NCBI GenBank assembly: GCA_024401115.1
Contig: JAKSLP010000002.1
Coordinates: 86,478 to 150,477, forward strand
DNA length: 64,000 bases
Origin: Bacteroidaceae bacterium
GTDB lineage: Bacteria > Bacteroidota > Bacteroidia > Bacteroidales > Bacteroidaceae
Direction of reading: 5' to 3'
Shown here: piece by piece, positions 27,315-36,918 of the stretch
Layout of the letters: each line of letters opens with the position of its first letter
Numbering within the stretch: position 1 is the stretch's first letter
Translations under genes and position numbers: made by a program
Notes under the pieces: model-generated
What the model was told of the DNA's origin: nothing
Database searches by the model: none
Seen by the model: the letters and a program-made list of their open reading frames with translations, nothing else

Positions 27315-29708
27315 TTAATCTTGGTAGCCCTGGAACCAATTGCCCAGTTTCATACCCTTAATATCGGTGGTCTTCTCACGGTTACCATTCAAATGCTCAG
27401 AGAAATAGTCCACCATCTTCCAATAGAAATATTCGTTATAATCCTCGAAATGATGCTGCTTACCTGGAATCATCAGCATATCGAAACGCTTTCCAGCCTT
27501 AATCAGTTCATTAACCACACGGGTAGTATTACCTGGATGGACATTATCATCCACGTCACCATGAATCAGCAGCAAATGCCCCTTCAGGTTCTTTGCCAAT
27601 TCCTGATTTACTGGTACATGGATATTAAACTTCACGTTTCCATCCTTATCTACCACCTCTGTCACGCCATGATGACGCTCGCTCCAGGTCACATTATAAA
27701 TATTGTTGTCATGATTACCGGCGCATGATACTGCAGCCTTAAAGAAATCAGGATACAGGAACATGGCAGCAGTAGACATGAAACCACCTCCGGAATGGCC
27801 GTGGATACCCACACGGGTGACATCCATATAAGGATACTGAGCGCAAAGCTGCTCGGTAACAGCCTTATGATCGGCCAAAGGATAATCGCGCAGATTGCCA
27901 TAACCGTAGTTATGATACCACTTGCTACGCTCAGGAGCACCGCCACGGTGACCCACTGTCATAACGATGAAACCAGCCTGTGCCAAACGGTCGGTACGTG
28001 GGTTCATCGGACAGAAACGGTAGTTGGTACTCTCCTGCTGAGGGCCCGGATATACATAATTAATTATTGGATAGACCTTTGTGGAATCAAAATCAAATGG
28101 TTTATAAATAACACCATATAAATCGGTAACTCCATCGGCAGCTTTTGCCTTGAAAGGTTCTGGGAATTTATAGCCGTGAGCAAAATACTGGCTCATATCG
28201 GCAGTTTCCAGATCCATAATCTTCACGCCTTGATTGTTATACAGACAAATAGCAGGAACGGTATTTACACGGCTGTAATTATCTACGGCATACTGGTACT
28301 TGCTGTCCATATAAGTAAGGTGGTAAAAATCGCCAGCGGTAATCAATTTCAGACCACTGCCATCCAAGCCTACACGATACAAATGCTCATAATATGGAGT
28401 GGTATCATCCTTCTCACGTCCGCAAGCGGTAAAATAAACGGTACGTGATGACTCATCAACGCCAACAATGCTCTGTACGTGCCAAGGGCCCTTGGTCAGA
28501 CGGCTCTTCAAGTTACCTTTATTGTCATACAAATACAGATGTGCCCAACCGTCACGTTCGCTCCACTGGATAAATTCGTTGCCCTTGTTCAATGTAATCA
28601 GGCTCTTGCTGTCAATATAAGTATTGGAACGATCTTTCACGATAGCTCGGATAGAATCTTCACCAATGGTATACGTACAGATATCCAAACGCTTCATATC
28701 ACGGCTCAAACGAGTGACATAGAATGTGTCATCCTGTCCATTCCAAGAAGCAGCACCATACCCGCTCTTTCCACTTACCAGACGGATGAACTGCTGAGGA
28801 TAACCGCCAGTCTTGACTTCCTTCATTTGGCGATTGCTCATATCAAACACATATAGATGTGGCACCTCACCTTCCTCACCAGGCATCTGATATTTATAGG
28901 TCTGCAAAGTTGGACGTGGTTCTGACAATGAATTGACAACCCATAAATCCTTAATGGCACGGGCATCGGATATCACCTGAACAAAATGTTTGCTATCTGG
29001 TGACCACATACCATTAGCTCTACTGCGATTACCACTATTATCTTTTACAGGTCCGCCATCACTATAGGTAGAACCTGGCATAGACTGGAAACTGAAGTCC
29101 TTCACACCAGTGGTAGTCAATTGAATCTCATTAGCGGTAGAGTCCTTTGGGTTCTTAAGCAGCTTCTGATAATCATCATAAGACACCATGTAGAGATTGT
29201 AGCTTTTTCCATAAACTACAGTCTTCTTATCAGGAGAGACATTACCCCATTCACGAGGAGTAGTCGTCTTTTCGACTTTAGTCAACTTATTTGACTTATA
29301 CTGATATTCAAAGTCTTGATCACCTAATGTAAAAGTAAAGGTAGAAGGGTCATCTTTCTTCAATCTCAAACCTTTAATAGGCAAATGCTGGGCATCATAA
29401 GGATCACCTGTCATCAGGGTAAGTTGAGCTGCTATATCATCATTGTCGAACAGTGGACGCTTGCTGCGTAATGCCGGTTCTACAATATACCAGTTTTTCC
29501 CTTGGGTCGTTTGGAACTCATACCAGAAATTAGCGGATTCTGGGAAATAGTTTGGGCGGATGGTGTAAGAAAACAGCATGTTCTCTGCCACATCAGGCGT
29601 CCACTGACGAGCCTGAATATACTCCGGTAACTCCTGCTGTGCAAAAGCAGGAAGAGAAAGGCCCGCAACAGCCAAGCCTATCATCAATCTTTTTGAAAAT
29701 GAACTCAT
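27315..29708 (-). CDS. S9B family dipeptidyl-peptidase IV-like serine peptidase, secreted
   Basis: Exported peptidase expected to release N-terminal dipeptides (X-Pro or X-Ala). 797 residues with a cleavable signal peptide (MSSFSKRLMIGLAVAGLSLP then AFAQQ). The N-terminal about 520 residues form the DPP IV beta-propeller (repeated WSPDSKHF, WSERDGWAHLYLYD). The C-terminal alpha/beta-hydrolase has Ser639 in GHSGGG, the Asp in HGDVDDNVHP about 80 residues later, and the His in PGKQHHFEDY. The Glu-containing segment before the hydrolase domain was not assigned. It is transcribed alone: tilS ends 4 nt upstream of its ATG, so read-through from tilS is likely. Confidence 0.92.
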   Translation of the reverse strand: MSSFSKRLMIGLAVAGLSLPAFAQQELPEYIQARQWTPDVAENMLFSYTIRPNYFPESANFWYEFQTTQGKNWYIVEPALRSKRPLFDNDDIAAQLTLMTGDPYDAQHLPIKGLRLKKDDPSTFTFTLGDQDFEYQYKSNKLTKVEKTTTPREWGNVSPDKKTVVYGKSYNLYMVSYDDYQKLLKNPKDSTANEIQLTTTGVKDFSFQSMPGSTYSDGGPVKDNSGNRSRANGMWSPDSKHFVQVISDARAIKDLWVVNSLSEPRPTLQTYKYQMPGEEGEVPHLYVFDMSNRQMKEVKTGGYPQQFIRLVSGKSGYGAASWNGQDDTFYVTRLSRDMKRLDICTYTIGEDSIRAIVKDRSNTYIDSKSLITLNKGNEFIQWSERDGWAHLYLYDNKGNLKSRLTKGPWHVQSIVGVDESSRTVYFTACGREKDDTTPYYEHLYRVGLDGSGLKLITAGDFYHLTYMDSKYQYAVDNYSRVNTVPAICLYNNQGVKIMDLETADMSQYFAHGYKFPEPFKAKAADGVTDLYGVIYKPFDFDSTKVYPIINYVYPGPQQESTNYRFCPMNPRTDRLAQAGFIVMTVGHRGGAPERSKWYHNYGYGNLRDYPLADHKAVTEQLCAQYPYMDVTRVGIHGHSGGGFMSTAAMFLYPDFFKAAVSCAGNHDNNIYNVTWSERHHGVTEVVDKDGNVKFNIHVPVNQELAKNLKGHLLLIHGDVDDNVHPGNTTRVVNELIKAGKRFDMLMIPGKQHHFEDYNEYFYWKMVDYFSEHLNGNREKTTDIKGMKLGNWFQGYQD

Positions 29709-29712
29709 TATA

Positions 29713-30984
29713 CTAATTAATTTTAATTCTTATCACTTCTTTGGTTTGTTCACAACATTTAAAGCGGTCGTCAATCCGCTGTCCTACCAACCAGACTATT
29801 CTATCTTTAGCATCAACCAAAACTGTCTGACGCTGTTTCTGTAGAGGCGAGAACTTACGGTCTGTCATGTAGTCGCTCACCAATTTGCTGCCTTTCATGC
29901 CAAGAGGAACAAACCTGTCTCCAGCAACCACCTTCCGCTGAATTAATGGTAAACAAACTTTAGCAGCATCCAGCCATGCTTCGCTTGAATCACGATTTAG
30001 GCTGATTTCACCGACAGGGAAACGGGAAATAGTCCAATTAGGCATGTCTGTTTCTGTCTCATTTTCAACGCAAATCAGTTTGTTCCTATCTATCCAAAGT
30101 GTATGCGATGCACTCCGTATATATTTTCCCGTAGCATCGGATTTTGCCACACTCAGCACCTGATCCAACAAGGCAGAATGAAATCCTTTCGAATTCAACC
30201 ATTCGTGTAGCAAAAGACTTCCGTATTCAGATTTAACCATCTCGCGGCGAAATGAATTATCATCTATCCGGTAATGCCGAAGCTCAGCAGATACCGATGA
30301 TTTCAGTAATTTTTCTGCCTGCAGCAGGTATTCTGCACTGCGATTAATGGCAGAAACAGCCTGCGGATTAATAGTCTCAAGCAAAGGCACGATCTCCAAT
30401 CTAATCTTATTGCGCTGTGGTTCAATACTTAAATTACTGCTATCCGTCACATAGTCCTGGCCCAAATCTGCCAAGTATTGCAGAATCTCCTGTTTGGAAC
30501 AATCCAAAAGCGGACGTACCACTCGATTATTTCCAGGTTTCATTCCCCTCAAACCGTGGATACCGGAACCTCTGAGAAGATTCAGCAGTACAGTCTCAGC
30601 CTGATCAGAACGGTGATGTGCCACAGCTACAACTGGAATGTCAAGCTCTTTCATCAACCGGCGGAAAAAGGCATATCGCAAGTCTCTGGCAGCCATTTCA
30701 ATACTCAAAGCATGCTTTTCAGCATATCCTTCAGTGTCGAAAGACTCAACATGACAAGTGACCTGCATCCGCTTACATAAATCCCGCACAAATAGCTCAT
30801 CACGCTGAGATTCCTCGCCCCGAAGATGGAAATTACAATGGGCAACCACACACGAATAGCCCAAACTTAACAACACACGAAGAAGGGCAACAGAATCGGC
30901 TCCGCCGCTTAAAGCCACCAAAACTGGATTATCAGATACTAATAAACCGTTCCTGCGGATATATTCTAAAACCTTTCTTTCCAA
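29713..30984 (-). CDS. tilS: tRNA(Ile)-lysidine synthetase
   Basis: Modifies the wobble C of the CAU anticodon of tRNA-Ile2 to lysidine, essential for reading AUA. 423 residues. The PP-loop SGGADS lies at 26-31 (VLVALSGGADSVALL), followed by AHCNFHLRGEESQRDE, AHHRSDQAETVLLNLLRGSG and GMKPGNNRVVRPLLDCSKQEI (in blocks), all typical TilS. The C-terminal domain (about 320-423) contains the TilS C-terminal fold. No ATG fits: the frame has a stop 15 nt upstream of TTG 30984, and the next candidates would cut into the PP-loop domain, so TTG is the likely start. A TAACTTTG -7 box lies on the minus strand at 31024-31017, divergent from grpE. Confidence 0.93.
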   Translation of the reverse strand: MERKVLEYIRRNGLLVSDNPVLVALSGGADSVALLRVLLSLGYSCVVAHCNFHLRGEESQRDELFVRDLCKRMQVTCHVESFDTEGYAEKHALSIEMAARDLRYAFFRRLMKELDIPVVAVAHHRSDQAETVLLNLLRGSGIHGLRGMKPGNNRVVRPLLDCSKQEILQYLADLGQDYVTDSSNLSIEPQRNKIRLEIVPLLETINPQAVSAINRSAEYLLQAEKLLKSSVSAELRHYRIDDNSFRREMVKSEYGSLLLHEWLNSKGFHSALLDQVLSVAKSDATGKYIRSASHTLWIDRNKLICVENETETDMPNWTISRFPVGEISLNRDSSEAWLDAAKVCLPLIQRKVVAGDRFVPLGMKGSKLVSDYMTDRKFSPLQKQRQTVLVDAKDRIVWLVGQRIDDRFKCCEQTKEVIRIKIN

Positions 30985-31143
30985 GCTGTCACTTTTCTAT
31001 TTGTGTCAATTTTGGGCAAAGTTACAACATTTCCACTATATAAGGTGACAAAAATGGCAGAAAAGCACTAACTTTGCGCCACAAAAATAGGACATAGGGC
31101 TATGGCAAGGAATTTGTTCAAGCAAATATTAAAATTTAGGATT

Positions 31144-31740
31144 ATGAAACCAAACGAAAATATCAACGAAGAAGTAAAGGAGCAGAAAGAAACTGCTCAG
31201 GAAACCATTAATGAGGCTGCAGAGAACCAGGAAGAAACCGTAGAGGCTGCAGAGCCTGAAAAGGAATTGACAGTGGAGGAACAGTTGCAGCAAAAACTGG
31301 ACGAACAGACCATTTTGTTAGCTGCAATGCAAGACAAATATTTGCGTTCTGTTGCTGATTTTGACAATTATCGTAAGCGTACAATTAAGGAAAAAGCAGA
31401 GCTAATTAAAACTGCAGCAGAGAAAACCATCACTGAAATCCTTCCAGTTTTGGACGATATGGAACGGGCTCTTAAGACCATGGAGACCGCAGAGGATGTA
31501 GCTTCGGTACGTGAGGGAGTAGACCTGATCTACCAGAAATTTCTGAAGACTTTGGGCCAACAGGGTTTGAAATCCATTGAGACACAAGGAGAGGATTTCA
31601 ACGTAGATTTTCATGAAGCTATAGCACTTGTACCAGCTCCAAATGATGAATTGAAGGGAAAAGTATTAGACTGTGTTCAAACCGGTTATACACTTAACGA
31701 TAAAGTAATACGTCATGCCAAGGTGGCCGTGGCTCAATAA
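31144..31740 (+). CDS. grpE: Nucleotide exchange factor GrpE
   Basis: Cochaperone that exchanges nucleotide on DnaK. From ATG 31144 it has 198 residues: an acidic disordered N-terminus (Glu/Asn/Ala-rich, about 1-55), a long coiled coil (about 60-125, EEQLQQKLDEQTILLAAMQD and KYLRSVADFDNYRKRT), and the C-terminal beta domain (NVDFHEAIALVPAP, GKVLDCVQTGYTLNDKVIRH, AKVAVA). An upstream in-frame ATG at 31102 would add MARNLFKQILKFRI; I prefer 31144 because GrpE normally starts with the acidic region. A TAACTTTG box lies at 31069-31076. dnaJ follows by 12 nt. No CIRCE element or other heat-shock operator was seen. Confidence 0.94.
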   Translation: MKPNENINEEVKEQKETAQETINEAAENQEETVEAAEPEKELTVEEQLQQKLDEQTILLAAMQDKYLRSVADFDNYRKRTIKEKAELIKTAAEKTITEILPVLDDMERALKTMETAEDVASVREGVDLIYQKFLKTLGQQGLKSIETQGEDFNVDFHEAIALVPAPNDELKGKVLDCVQTGYTLNDKVIRHAKVAVAQ

Positions 31741-31752
31741 GGCTTATTCGAT

Positions 31753-32928
31753 ATGGAAAAAAGAGATTACTATGAAGTGCTGGGCGTCAGCAAGACTGCT
31801 ACAGACGACGAAATAAAGAAAGCATATAAGAAGATTGCTATCAAGTATCACCCTGACCGCCAAGGTGACAAATCGGATGCTGAGAAAAAAGAGGCAGAAG
31901 AGAAGTTCAAAGAAGCGGCAGAAGCATACAGTGTTTTGCGCGATCCTCAAAAACGTCAGCAGTATGACCAGTTCGGATTCAACGCTCCCGGGGGCGGATT
32001 CGGAGGTGGTGGATTCGGAGGTTTCGGAGATTTCGATATAAATGACATCTTGAATTCTGTCTTCGGAGGTGGTGGATTCGGAGGTTTTGGCGGATTCGGT
32101 GGCGGAAGCAGAGGCGGCGGCCGTCCTGCGCAGTCCCGCGGTTCTGACCTTCGTGTCCGTGTTCGCATGAGCTTGAAGGAAATTGCCTCAGGATGCACTA
32201 AAAAGTTTAAGGTAAAAAAGGATGTAACCTGTACATTCTGTAATGGTTCAGGCGCTGAAGGTAACAGTTCAACAGAGACTTGTAACACCTGTCATGGAAG
32301 CGGTTATGTAACCCGCACTCAGCAGAGCATCTTCGGCATGATGCAGACTCAGGGCGTATGTCCTACCTGCCAAGGCGAAGGTAAGATCATCAAGAATAAG
32401 TGTACTCACTGCCATGGCGAGGGTATCATCAAGGGAGAGGAAGTTGTTGAGGTTCAGATACCTGCAGGTGTTGGTGAAGGTATGGTTGTCAATGCTCAGG
32501 GTAAGGGTAATGCCGGCCGTCACAATGGAATACCAGGCGATATTCAAGTGCTGATTTCAGAAGAAGAACATCCAGAACTGGTACGCGATGGCGTTAACCT
32601 TATATATAATTTGCTGTTGCCTTTCCCTATAGCAGCATTGGGCGGGACTGTAGAGGTCCCAACGATTGAGGGTAAAGCAAAGGTAAAGATCGAGCCGGGA
32701 ACTCAGCCGGGAAAAGTGCTGAGACTCCGTGGAAAAGGCCTTCCTGCCGTTCAGGGCTATGGTTATGGTACAGGTGATGAGTTGGTAGACATCAGCATCT
32801 ACGTTCCTGAGACGCTGAACAAGGAAGAAAAGACGGCATTGGAGAAACTGCGCGATGCAAGCAATTTTTCCCCTAACCCTTCAGCCAAAGAAAGTATCTT
32901 TAAGAGATTCAAGAAGTTATTCGATTAA
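31753..32928 (+). CDS. dnaJ: Chaperone DnaJ (type I Hsp40)
   Basis: Delivers unfolded proteins to DnaK and stimulates its ATPase. 391 residues. J domain 1-70 with the HPD tripeptide ([14 protein letters not shown]), a G/F-rich region (about 75-120, repeats of [12 protein letters not shown]), a zinc domain with four CxxCxGxG motifs ([32 protein letters not shown]), and the C-terminal substrate-binding region. Twelve nt after grpE and surely co-transcribed with it; dnaK is not in the window. The 93-nt inverted repeat directly downstream may help end the transcript. Confidence 0.97.
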   Translation: MEKRDYYEVLGVSKTATDDEIKKAYKKIAIKYHPDRQGDKSDAEKKEAEEKFKEAAEAYSVLRDPQKRQQYDQFGFNAPGGGFGGGGFGGFGDFDINDILNSVFGGGGFGGFGGFGGGSRGGGRPAQSRGSDLRVRVRMSLKEIASGCTKKFKVKKDVTCTFCNGSGAEGNSSTETCNTCHGSGYVTRTQQSIFGMMQTQGVCPTCQGEGKIIKNKCTHCHGEGIIKGEEVVEVQIPAGVGEGMVVNAQGKGNAGRHNGIPGDIQVLISEEEHPELVRDGVNLIYNLLLPFPIAALGGTVEVPTIEGKAKVKIEPGTQPGKVLRLRGKGLPAVQGYGYGTGDELVDISIYVPETLNKEEKTALEKLRDASNFSPNPSAKESIFKRFKKLFD

Positions 32929-32932
32929 TAAC

Positions 32933-33025
32933 TGTCATTCTTAGCGGAGCGAAGAATCTTTCTTAGCGAGTACAATCACTAGCCAGAAAGGTCCTTCGCT
33001 TCATTTCATTCCTTTCAGAATGACA
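32933..33025. repeat. 93-nt imperfect inverted repeat (dispersed type)
   Basis: Perfect 9-nt ends TGTCATTCT (32933-32941) and AGAATGACA (33017-33025) flank inner inverted segments GGAGCGAAG/CCTTCGCTTC and AATCTTTC/GAAAGG. This layout (TGTCATTCT...GAGCGAAG...AGAATGACA) resembles small non-autonomous intergenic repeats common in Bacteroidetes genomes. It has no coding content and lies between dnaJ and folC. Confidence 0.7.
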
Positions 33026-33041
33026 TAAAAACATTCATTTC

Positions 33042-34358
33042 ATGTCCTATCAGGAAACCATTGATTATCTGTTTAATGTTACTCCTTTATTTCAGAATGT
33101 AGGAGCCGGAGCATATAAGGAAGGATTAAGCAACACAAAAGCACTAGATGAACATTTTGGTCATCCTCACCGTTTTTTTAAGACCATCCATGTAGCCGGC
33201 ACCAACGGAAAAGGGTCATGTTCGCACACACTGGCTGCCATATTCCAATCTGCAGGTTACAGAGTTGGCCTTTACACCTCTCCTCATCTTGTAGATTTCC
33301 GGGAGCGTATACGTATCAACGGTGAGCCAATACCAGAGCAGTATGTTATTGATTTTGTAGAGAATGAAAAGGAGTTTTTCGAACCTTTATACCCTTCATT
33401 CTTTGAGCTGGCAACAGCCATGGCATTCAAGTATTTTGCCGATGAGCTGGTAGACATTGCAATTGTAGAAGTAGGGTTAGGCGGCCGATTGGATTGTACT
33501 AATATCATTCAGCCTGAATTGAGCATTATCACCAACATCAGTTTTGACCATGTACAATTCCTAGGTGACACTTTAGCTAAAATTGCCGCAGAAAAGGCGG
33601 GAATCATAAAGAAAGGTGTTCCTGTAGTAATCGGTGAAACCACACCTGAAACCCGTGTTGTATTTCAGCAGAAAGCAGATGAGGTTGGTGCACCTATTGT
33701 CTTTGCTGAGGACACAAAATTCGTGATTTCATCGAATCCAACCTTCAAGGACGGTCATGTTGGACGAATATATCAATTGGCCCCAGGAATCATAGGTCAA
33801 ACAACACTTTACGGTGAATTGGGCGGTGACTGCCAGGAAAAAAACACCAATACGCTGTTACATGCCATCCGACAGTTAATTTATGCCGGGCATATGTTTG
33901 AAGTAGGACATATTTTAAACGGATTTGCCAATGTATGCCATCTGACAGGTCTGATGGGCAGATGGCAGGTGCTTAGAACCAATCCTACTGTAATTTGCGA
34001 TACCGGACACAATGTTGGCGGTATCCAATACATTGCACAGCAATTACAGCAAATGCCCCATAAGCACCTTCGCATTGTAATTGGTATGGTTAATGACAAG
34101 GACATTCACGGGGTATTGAAACTCTTGCCTAAGGATGCCCAATATTATTTTACCCAAGCCAGTGTAAGAAGAGCACTATCTGCTGAAGAGATGAGGCAAC
34201 AAGCTGAAAAAGCTGGGCTATACGGTAACGCTTACGACAACGTAACAACAGCTTTTGAGGCAGCTTGTCAGGATGCTGATATTAACGACTTGGTATTCGT
34301 GGGAGGCAGTACATTTATCGTTGCCGATTTGCTGGCTTCTGATAAATTCGGTCACTAA
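33042..34358 (+). CDS. folC: Folylpolyglutamate / dihydrofolate synthase
   Basis: Adds glutamate to dihydropteroate and to folates. 438 residues, normal length. Mur-ligase-like ATP-binding loop HVAGTNGKGSCSHTLAAIFQ, then GLYTSPHLVDFRERIRING, the AIVEVGLGGRLDCTNII block with its metal-binding Glu, and SFDHVQFLGDTLAKIAAEKAGI ahead of the C-terminal domain (GRWQVL, CDTGHNVGGIQYIA). The start is ATG 33042, 16 nt after the inverted repeat. No consensus promoter is seen immediately upstream; it may be transcribed from within or before the repeat, or by read-through from dnaJ. Confidence 0.95.
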   Translation: MSYQETIDYLFNVTPLFQNVGAGAYKEGLSNTKALDEHFGHPHRFFKTIHVAGTNGKGSCSHTLAAIFQSAGYRVGLYTSPHLVDFRERIRINGEPIPEQYVIDFVENEKEFFEPLYPSFFELATAMAFKYFADELVDIAIVEVGLGGRLDCTNIIQPELSIITNISFDHVQFLGDTLAKIAAEKAGIIKKGVPVVIGETTPETRVVFQQKADEVGAPIVFAEDTKFVISSNPTFKDGHVGRIYQLAPGIIGQTTLYGELGGDCQEKNTNTLLHAIRQLIYAGHMFEVGHILNGFANVCHLTGLMGRWQVLRTNPTVICDTGHNVGGIQYIAQQLQQMPHKHLRIVIGMVNDKDIHGVLKLLPKDAQYYFTQASVRRALSAEEMRQQAEKAGLYGNAYDNVTTAFEAACQDADINDLVFVGGSTFIVADLLASDKFGH

Positions 34359-34380
34359 TTTGATTATTTTTTTCATTTCT

Positions 34381-34412
34381 TTTGTCTGATTCAATCTTTT
34401 TTGTTAAGTTTG
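34381..34412 (+). promoter_or_regulatory. Bacteroidetes promoter of the galactose cluster
   Basis: TTTG (34381-34384), 20 nt, TAAGTTTG (34405-34412), placed 31 nt before the galM ATG. An exact consensus fit. Confidence 0.83.
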
Positions 34413-34443
34413 CAAGGATTATTAACCAAATCAGATCGGACAA

Positions 34444-35538
34444 ATGATTAACACGATTGACCCTAACAACCTTTGTGGTCTGAAACGCGAAGATTTTCAG
34501 ACAGAAATCAATGGAAAGCAGACAGATCTTTTCATCTTAAGAAACATCAACGGATGTGAAGTCGCCGTGACCAATTATGGTGGAGCCATTTGTGCGATTA
34601 TGGTGCCAGACAAGAATGGCAAAATGGGTAATGTTATCCAAGGACACGATTCCATTCAACATGTAATTGAGAGTCCTGAGCCTTTCCTCAGTACACTTAT
34701 TGGCCGTTATGGCAACCGCATCAAAGAAGGAAAGTTTATTTTGGATGGAAAGACCTATGTTCTTGCTATCAACAACGGCCCCAACTCTTTACATGGTGGC
34801 CCTACAGGTTTCCATTGCCGTGTTTGGGATGCCATGCTCATTGATCCTAAGACTCTGGAAATGCACTACACTTCTAGCTACGGTGAAGAAGGATTCCCTG
34901 GTGAGTTGAACATTACCGTCCGTTATACTTTTGATGATAGTAATAGCCTACATATTGAATACCGCGGAAGAACAAACCGTCGTACAATTGTAAATATGAC
35001 TCATCACGCCTTTTTCTCTTTGGCTGGCATAGCCACCCCTACTCCTACTGTTGACAATCTGATTTGCACGATCAATGCAGAGCACTATATTCCGATTGAC
35101 ACTAATTGTATCCCATTAGGATCCATCGATAAGGTAGCGGGTACTCCTTTCGATTTTACGACTCCTCATACCATTGGCGAACGCATCAACGATAAGACTA
35201 ACGTTCAGATTAACAATGGTAGCGGATACGACCATTGTTATGTGTTGAACAAAAGCGAGGACGGCGAATTGTCCTTCGCTGCCAAGATTATTGAGCCAAT
35301 AAGCGGACGTACCATGGAGATGTATACTACTGAACCAGGCGTACAGTTATACACTGGCAACTGGTTGAACGGTTTTGCAGGATGGCATGGTGCCACATTC
35401 CCTGCTCGTAGTGCTATATGCTTCGAGGCTCAGCACTTCCCTGATTCACCTAATCGTCCTTATTTCCCTAAAGTGACACTGAATCCAGGCGAGACTTACA
35501 AGCAGCATACCATTTATAAATTTGGTGTAGAAGAGTGA
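34444..35538 (+). CDS. galM: Galactose mutarotase (aldose 1-epimerase)
   Basis: Interconverts the alpha and beta anomers of galactose so that galactokinase can use it. 364 residues, no signal peptide, so cytoplasmic. Family landmarks: VTNYGGAICAIMVPD, TLIGRYGNRIKEGKF, NNGPNSLHGGPTGFHCRVWDA (in blocks), the catalytic His in NMTHHAFFSLAG, and the Glu-containing C-terminal block ICFEAQHFPDSPN. Length and order are as in E. coli GalM. It is the first gene of galM - transporter - galK, with a consensus promoter directly upstream; the transporter starts 40 nt after the stop. Confidence 0.95.
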   Translation: MINTIDPNNLCGLKREDFQTEINGKQTDLFILRNINGCEVAVTNYGGAICAIMVPDKNGKMGNVIQGHDSIQHVIESPEPFLSTLIGRYGNRIKEGKFILDGKTYVLAINNGPNSLHGGPTGFHCRVWDAMLIDPKTLEMHYTSSYGEEGFPGELNITVRYTFDDSNSLHIEYRGRTNRRTIVNMTHHAFFSLAGIATPTPTVDNLICTINAEHYIPIDTNCIPLGSIDKVAGTPFDFTTPHTIGERINDKTNVQINNGSGYDHCYVLNKSEDGELSFAAKIIEPISGRTMEMYTTEPGVQLYTGNWLNGFAGWHGATFPARSAICFEAQHFPDSPNRPYFPKVTLNPGETYKQHTIYKFGVEE

Positions 35539-35578
35539 AATTTAAAATAAATATTATTATCTAAAACATTAAACAATT

Positions 35579-36847
35579 ATGAGTACAGAAAAACAAGGTG
35601 GAAGCACTATCGCGATTATCGTGATGTTCTTCCTGTTCGGTATGGTGGCATTCGTGACCAACATGGCTGCACCATTCGGTAACATTTGGGGTTATACCTA
35701 CAGCTGGTCAGGTATGATGGGTAACATGATGAACTTCTTGGCTTACCTGTTTATGGGTATTCCTGCTGGTAAGATGTTGGAGACCAAGGGTTATAAGAAG
35801 ACCGCTTTGATTGCTATGGTAATCGGTTTGGTTGGTTTGTTCATCCAGTATCTGTCTAGCTTGTTCGGCGCTGATGTAGCTGTATTTACCTATGGTGGTC
35901 AGGTCGTAGCTCTGAACCTGATTATCTACCTGTTGGGTGCATTCGTTTGCGGTTTCTGCGTATGTATGTTGAATACCGTTGTAAACCCAATGCTGAACCT
36001 GCTTGGTGGTGGCGGTAATAAGGGTAACCAGTTGATTCAGGCTGGTGGTTCTATCAACTCTCTTTGCGGTACCGTAACTCCAATGTTGGTTGGTATCCTG
36101 ATTGGTGAGGTAACAGATAAGACCGCAATGAGCGACGTTGCTCCTCTGCTGTTCATCGGTATGGCCGTATTCGCAATTTCTTTCGTTGTTATCTACATGG
36201 CTACTATTCCAGAGCCAAAGTCTGCAGCTGTTGAAGGTGAGAAGTCACAGTACAGCGCATGGAGCTTCCGTCACTTCCTGTTCGGTGTTGGCGCAATCTT
36301 CTGCTACGTAGGTGCTGAGGTTGGTATTCCTGCACAGTTGAACTTCTACCTGTCAGATCCTAACGGCATTAACAACGCTGTATTGGGTGGTTCTCTGGCA
36401 GCAGCTTACTGGTTCCTGATGTTGTGTGGTCGTCTGGGTTCAACCGTTATCTCAGGTAAGGTTTCTTCTAAGGCTCAGTTGTCTACTACCGCAGGTTTGG
36501 GTATCGCTCTGTTGTTGGGTGCTATCTTCTTGCCAGAAAGCGTAGCTATTGGTTCTGTTCCATTCAAGTGCTACATGATCGTTGCTTGCGGTCTGTGTAC
36601 CTCTGTAATGTGGGGTTGTATTTTCAACCTGGCAGTTGAGGGTCTGGGCAAGTATACCGCTGCTGCATCTGGTATCTTCATGATGATGGTAGTAGGTGGT
36701 GGCGTTTGGCCATTGATTCAGGACTTGATTGGTGTTAACTTGGGTCGTATGACCAGTTACTGGATTCCAATCGCTCTGTTCGCTTACATCTTGTTCTTCG
36801 CTGTTGCTGGTAGCAAGAATGTAAACAAGGATATTCCTGTTGAGTAA
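35579..36847 (+). CDS. Sugar:proton symporter, FHS family of the MFS (probable galactose/glucose uptake)
   Basis: Inner-membrane sugar transporter of 422 residues with about twelve membrane segments. The sequence FFLFGMVAFVTNMAAPFGNI, LVGLFIQYLSSLFGADV and the conserved central block NTVVNPMLNLLGGGGNKGNQ (NxVxNPxxNxLGG...) are typical of the fucose/galactose/glucose:H+ symporter group. Its position between galM and galK makes galactose or glucose the likely substrate, but the substrate is inferred from the neighbours. The coding region is unusually rich in GGT/GTT codons and uniform, as expected of a highly expressed gene. A strong hairpin follows before galK. Confidence 0.9.
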   Translation: MSTEKQGGSTIAIIVMFFLFGMVAFVTNMAAPFGNIWGYTYSWSGMMGNMMNFLAYLFMGIPAGKMLETKGYKKTALIAMVIGLVGLFIQYLSSLFGADVAVFTYGGQVVALNLIIYLLGAFVCGFCVCMLNTVVNPMLNLLGGGGNKGNQLIQAGGSINSLCGTVTPMLVGILIGEVTDKTAMSDVAPLLFIGMAVFAISFVVIYMATIPEPKSAAVEGEKSQYSAWSFRHFLFGVGAIFCYVGAEVGIPAQLNFYLSDPNGINNAVLGGSLAAAYWFLMLCGRLGSTVISGKVSSKAQLSTTAGLGIALLLGAIFLPESVAIGSVPFKCYMIVACGLCTSVMWGCIFNLAVEGLGKYTAAASGIFMMMVVGGGVWPLIQDLIGVNLGRMTSYWIPIALFAYILFFAVAGSKNVNKDIPVE

Positions 36848-36864
36848 ATCTTATCACACAAACA

Positions 36865-36872
36865 TAACTTTG
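36865..36872 (+). promoter_or_regulatory. Possible internal -7 box before galK
   Basis: TAACTTTG immediately precedes the hairpin at 36873. A TTG lies 22 nt further upstream (36840-36842), slightly outside the usual spacing. If used, transcription would begin inside the hairpin. Confidence 0.4.
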
Positions 36873-36903
36873 AATGTTGCCCCATAACCGGGGCAACATT
36901 TTT
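36873..36903 (+). terminator. Hairpin between the sugar transporter gene and galK
   Basis: An 11-bp perfect stem (36873-36883 with 36890-36900, loop ATAACC) followed by TTTTT (36899-36903). It can act as an intrinsic terminator that reduces galK expression, or as a 3' end protecting the transporter message. Confidence 0.8.
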
Positions 36904-36918
36904 AAACCTTAAATTTTT

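Noticed and set aside
31956..32288. Pro-rich 110-codon frame opposite dnaJ
   Set aside because: The [11 protein letters not shown] pattern is the complement of the Gly/Phe-rich DnaJ region, not a real proline-rich protein.
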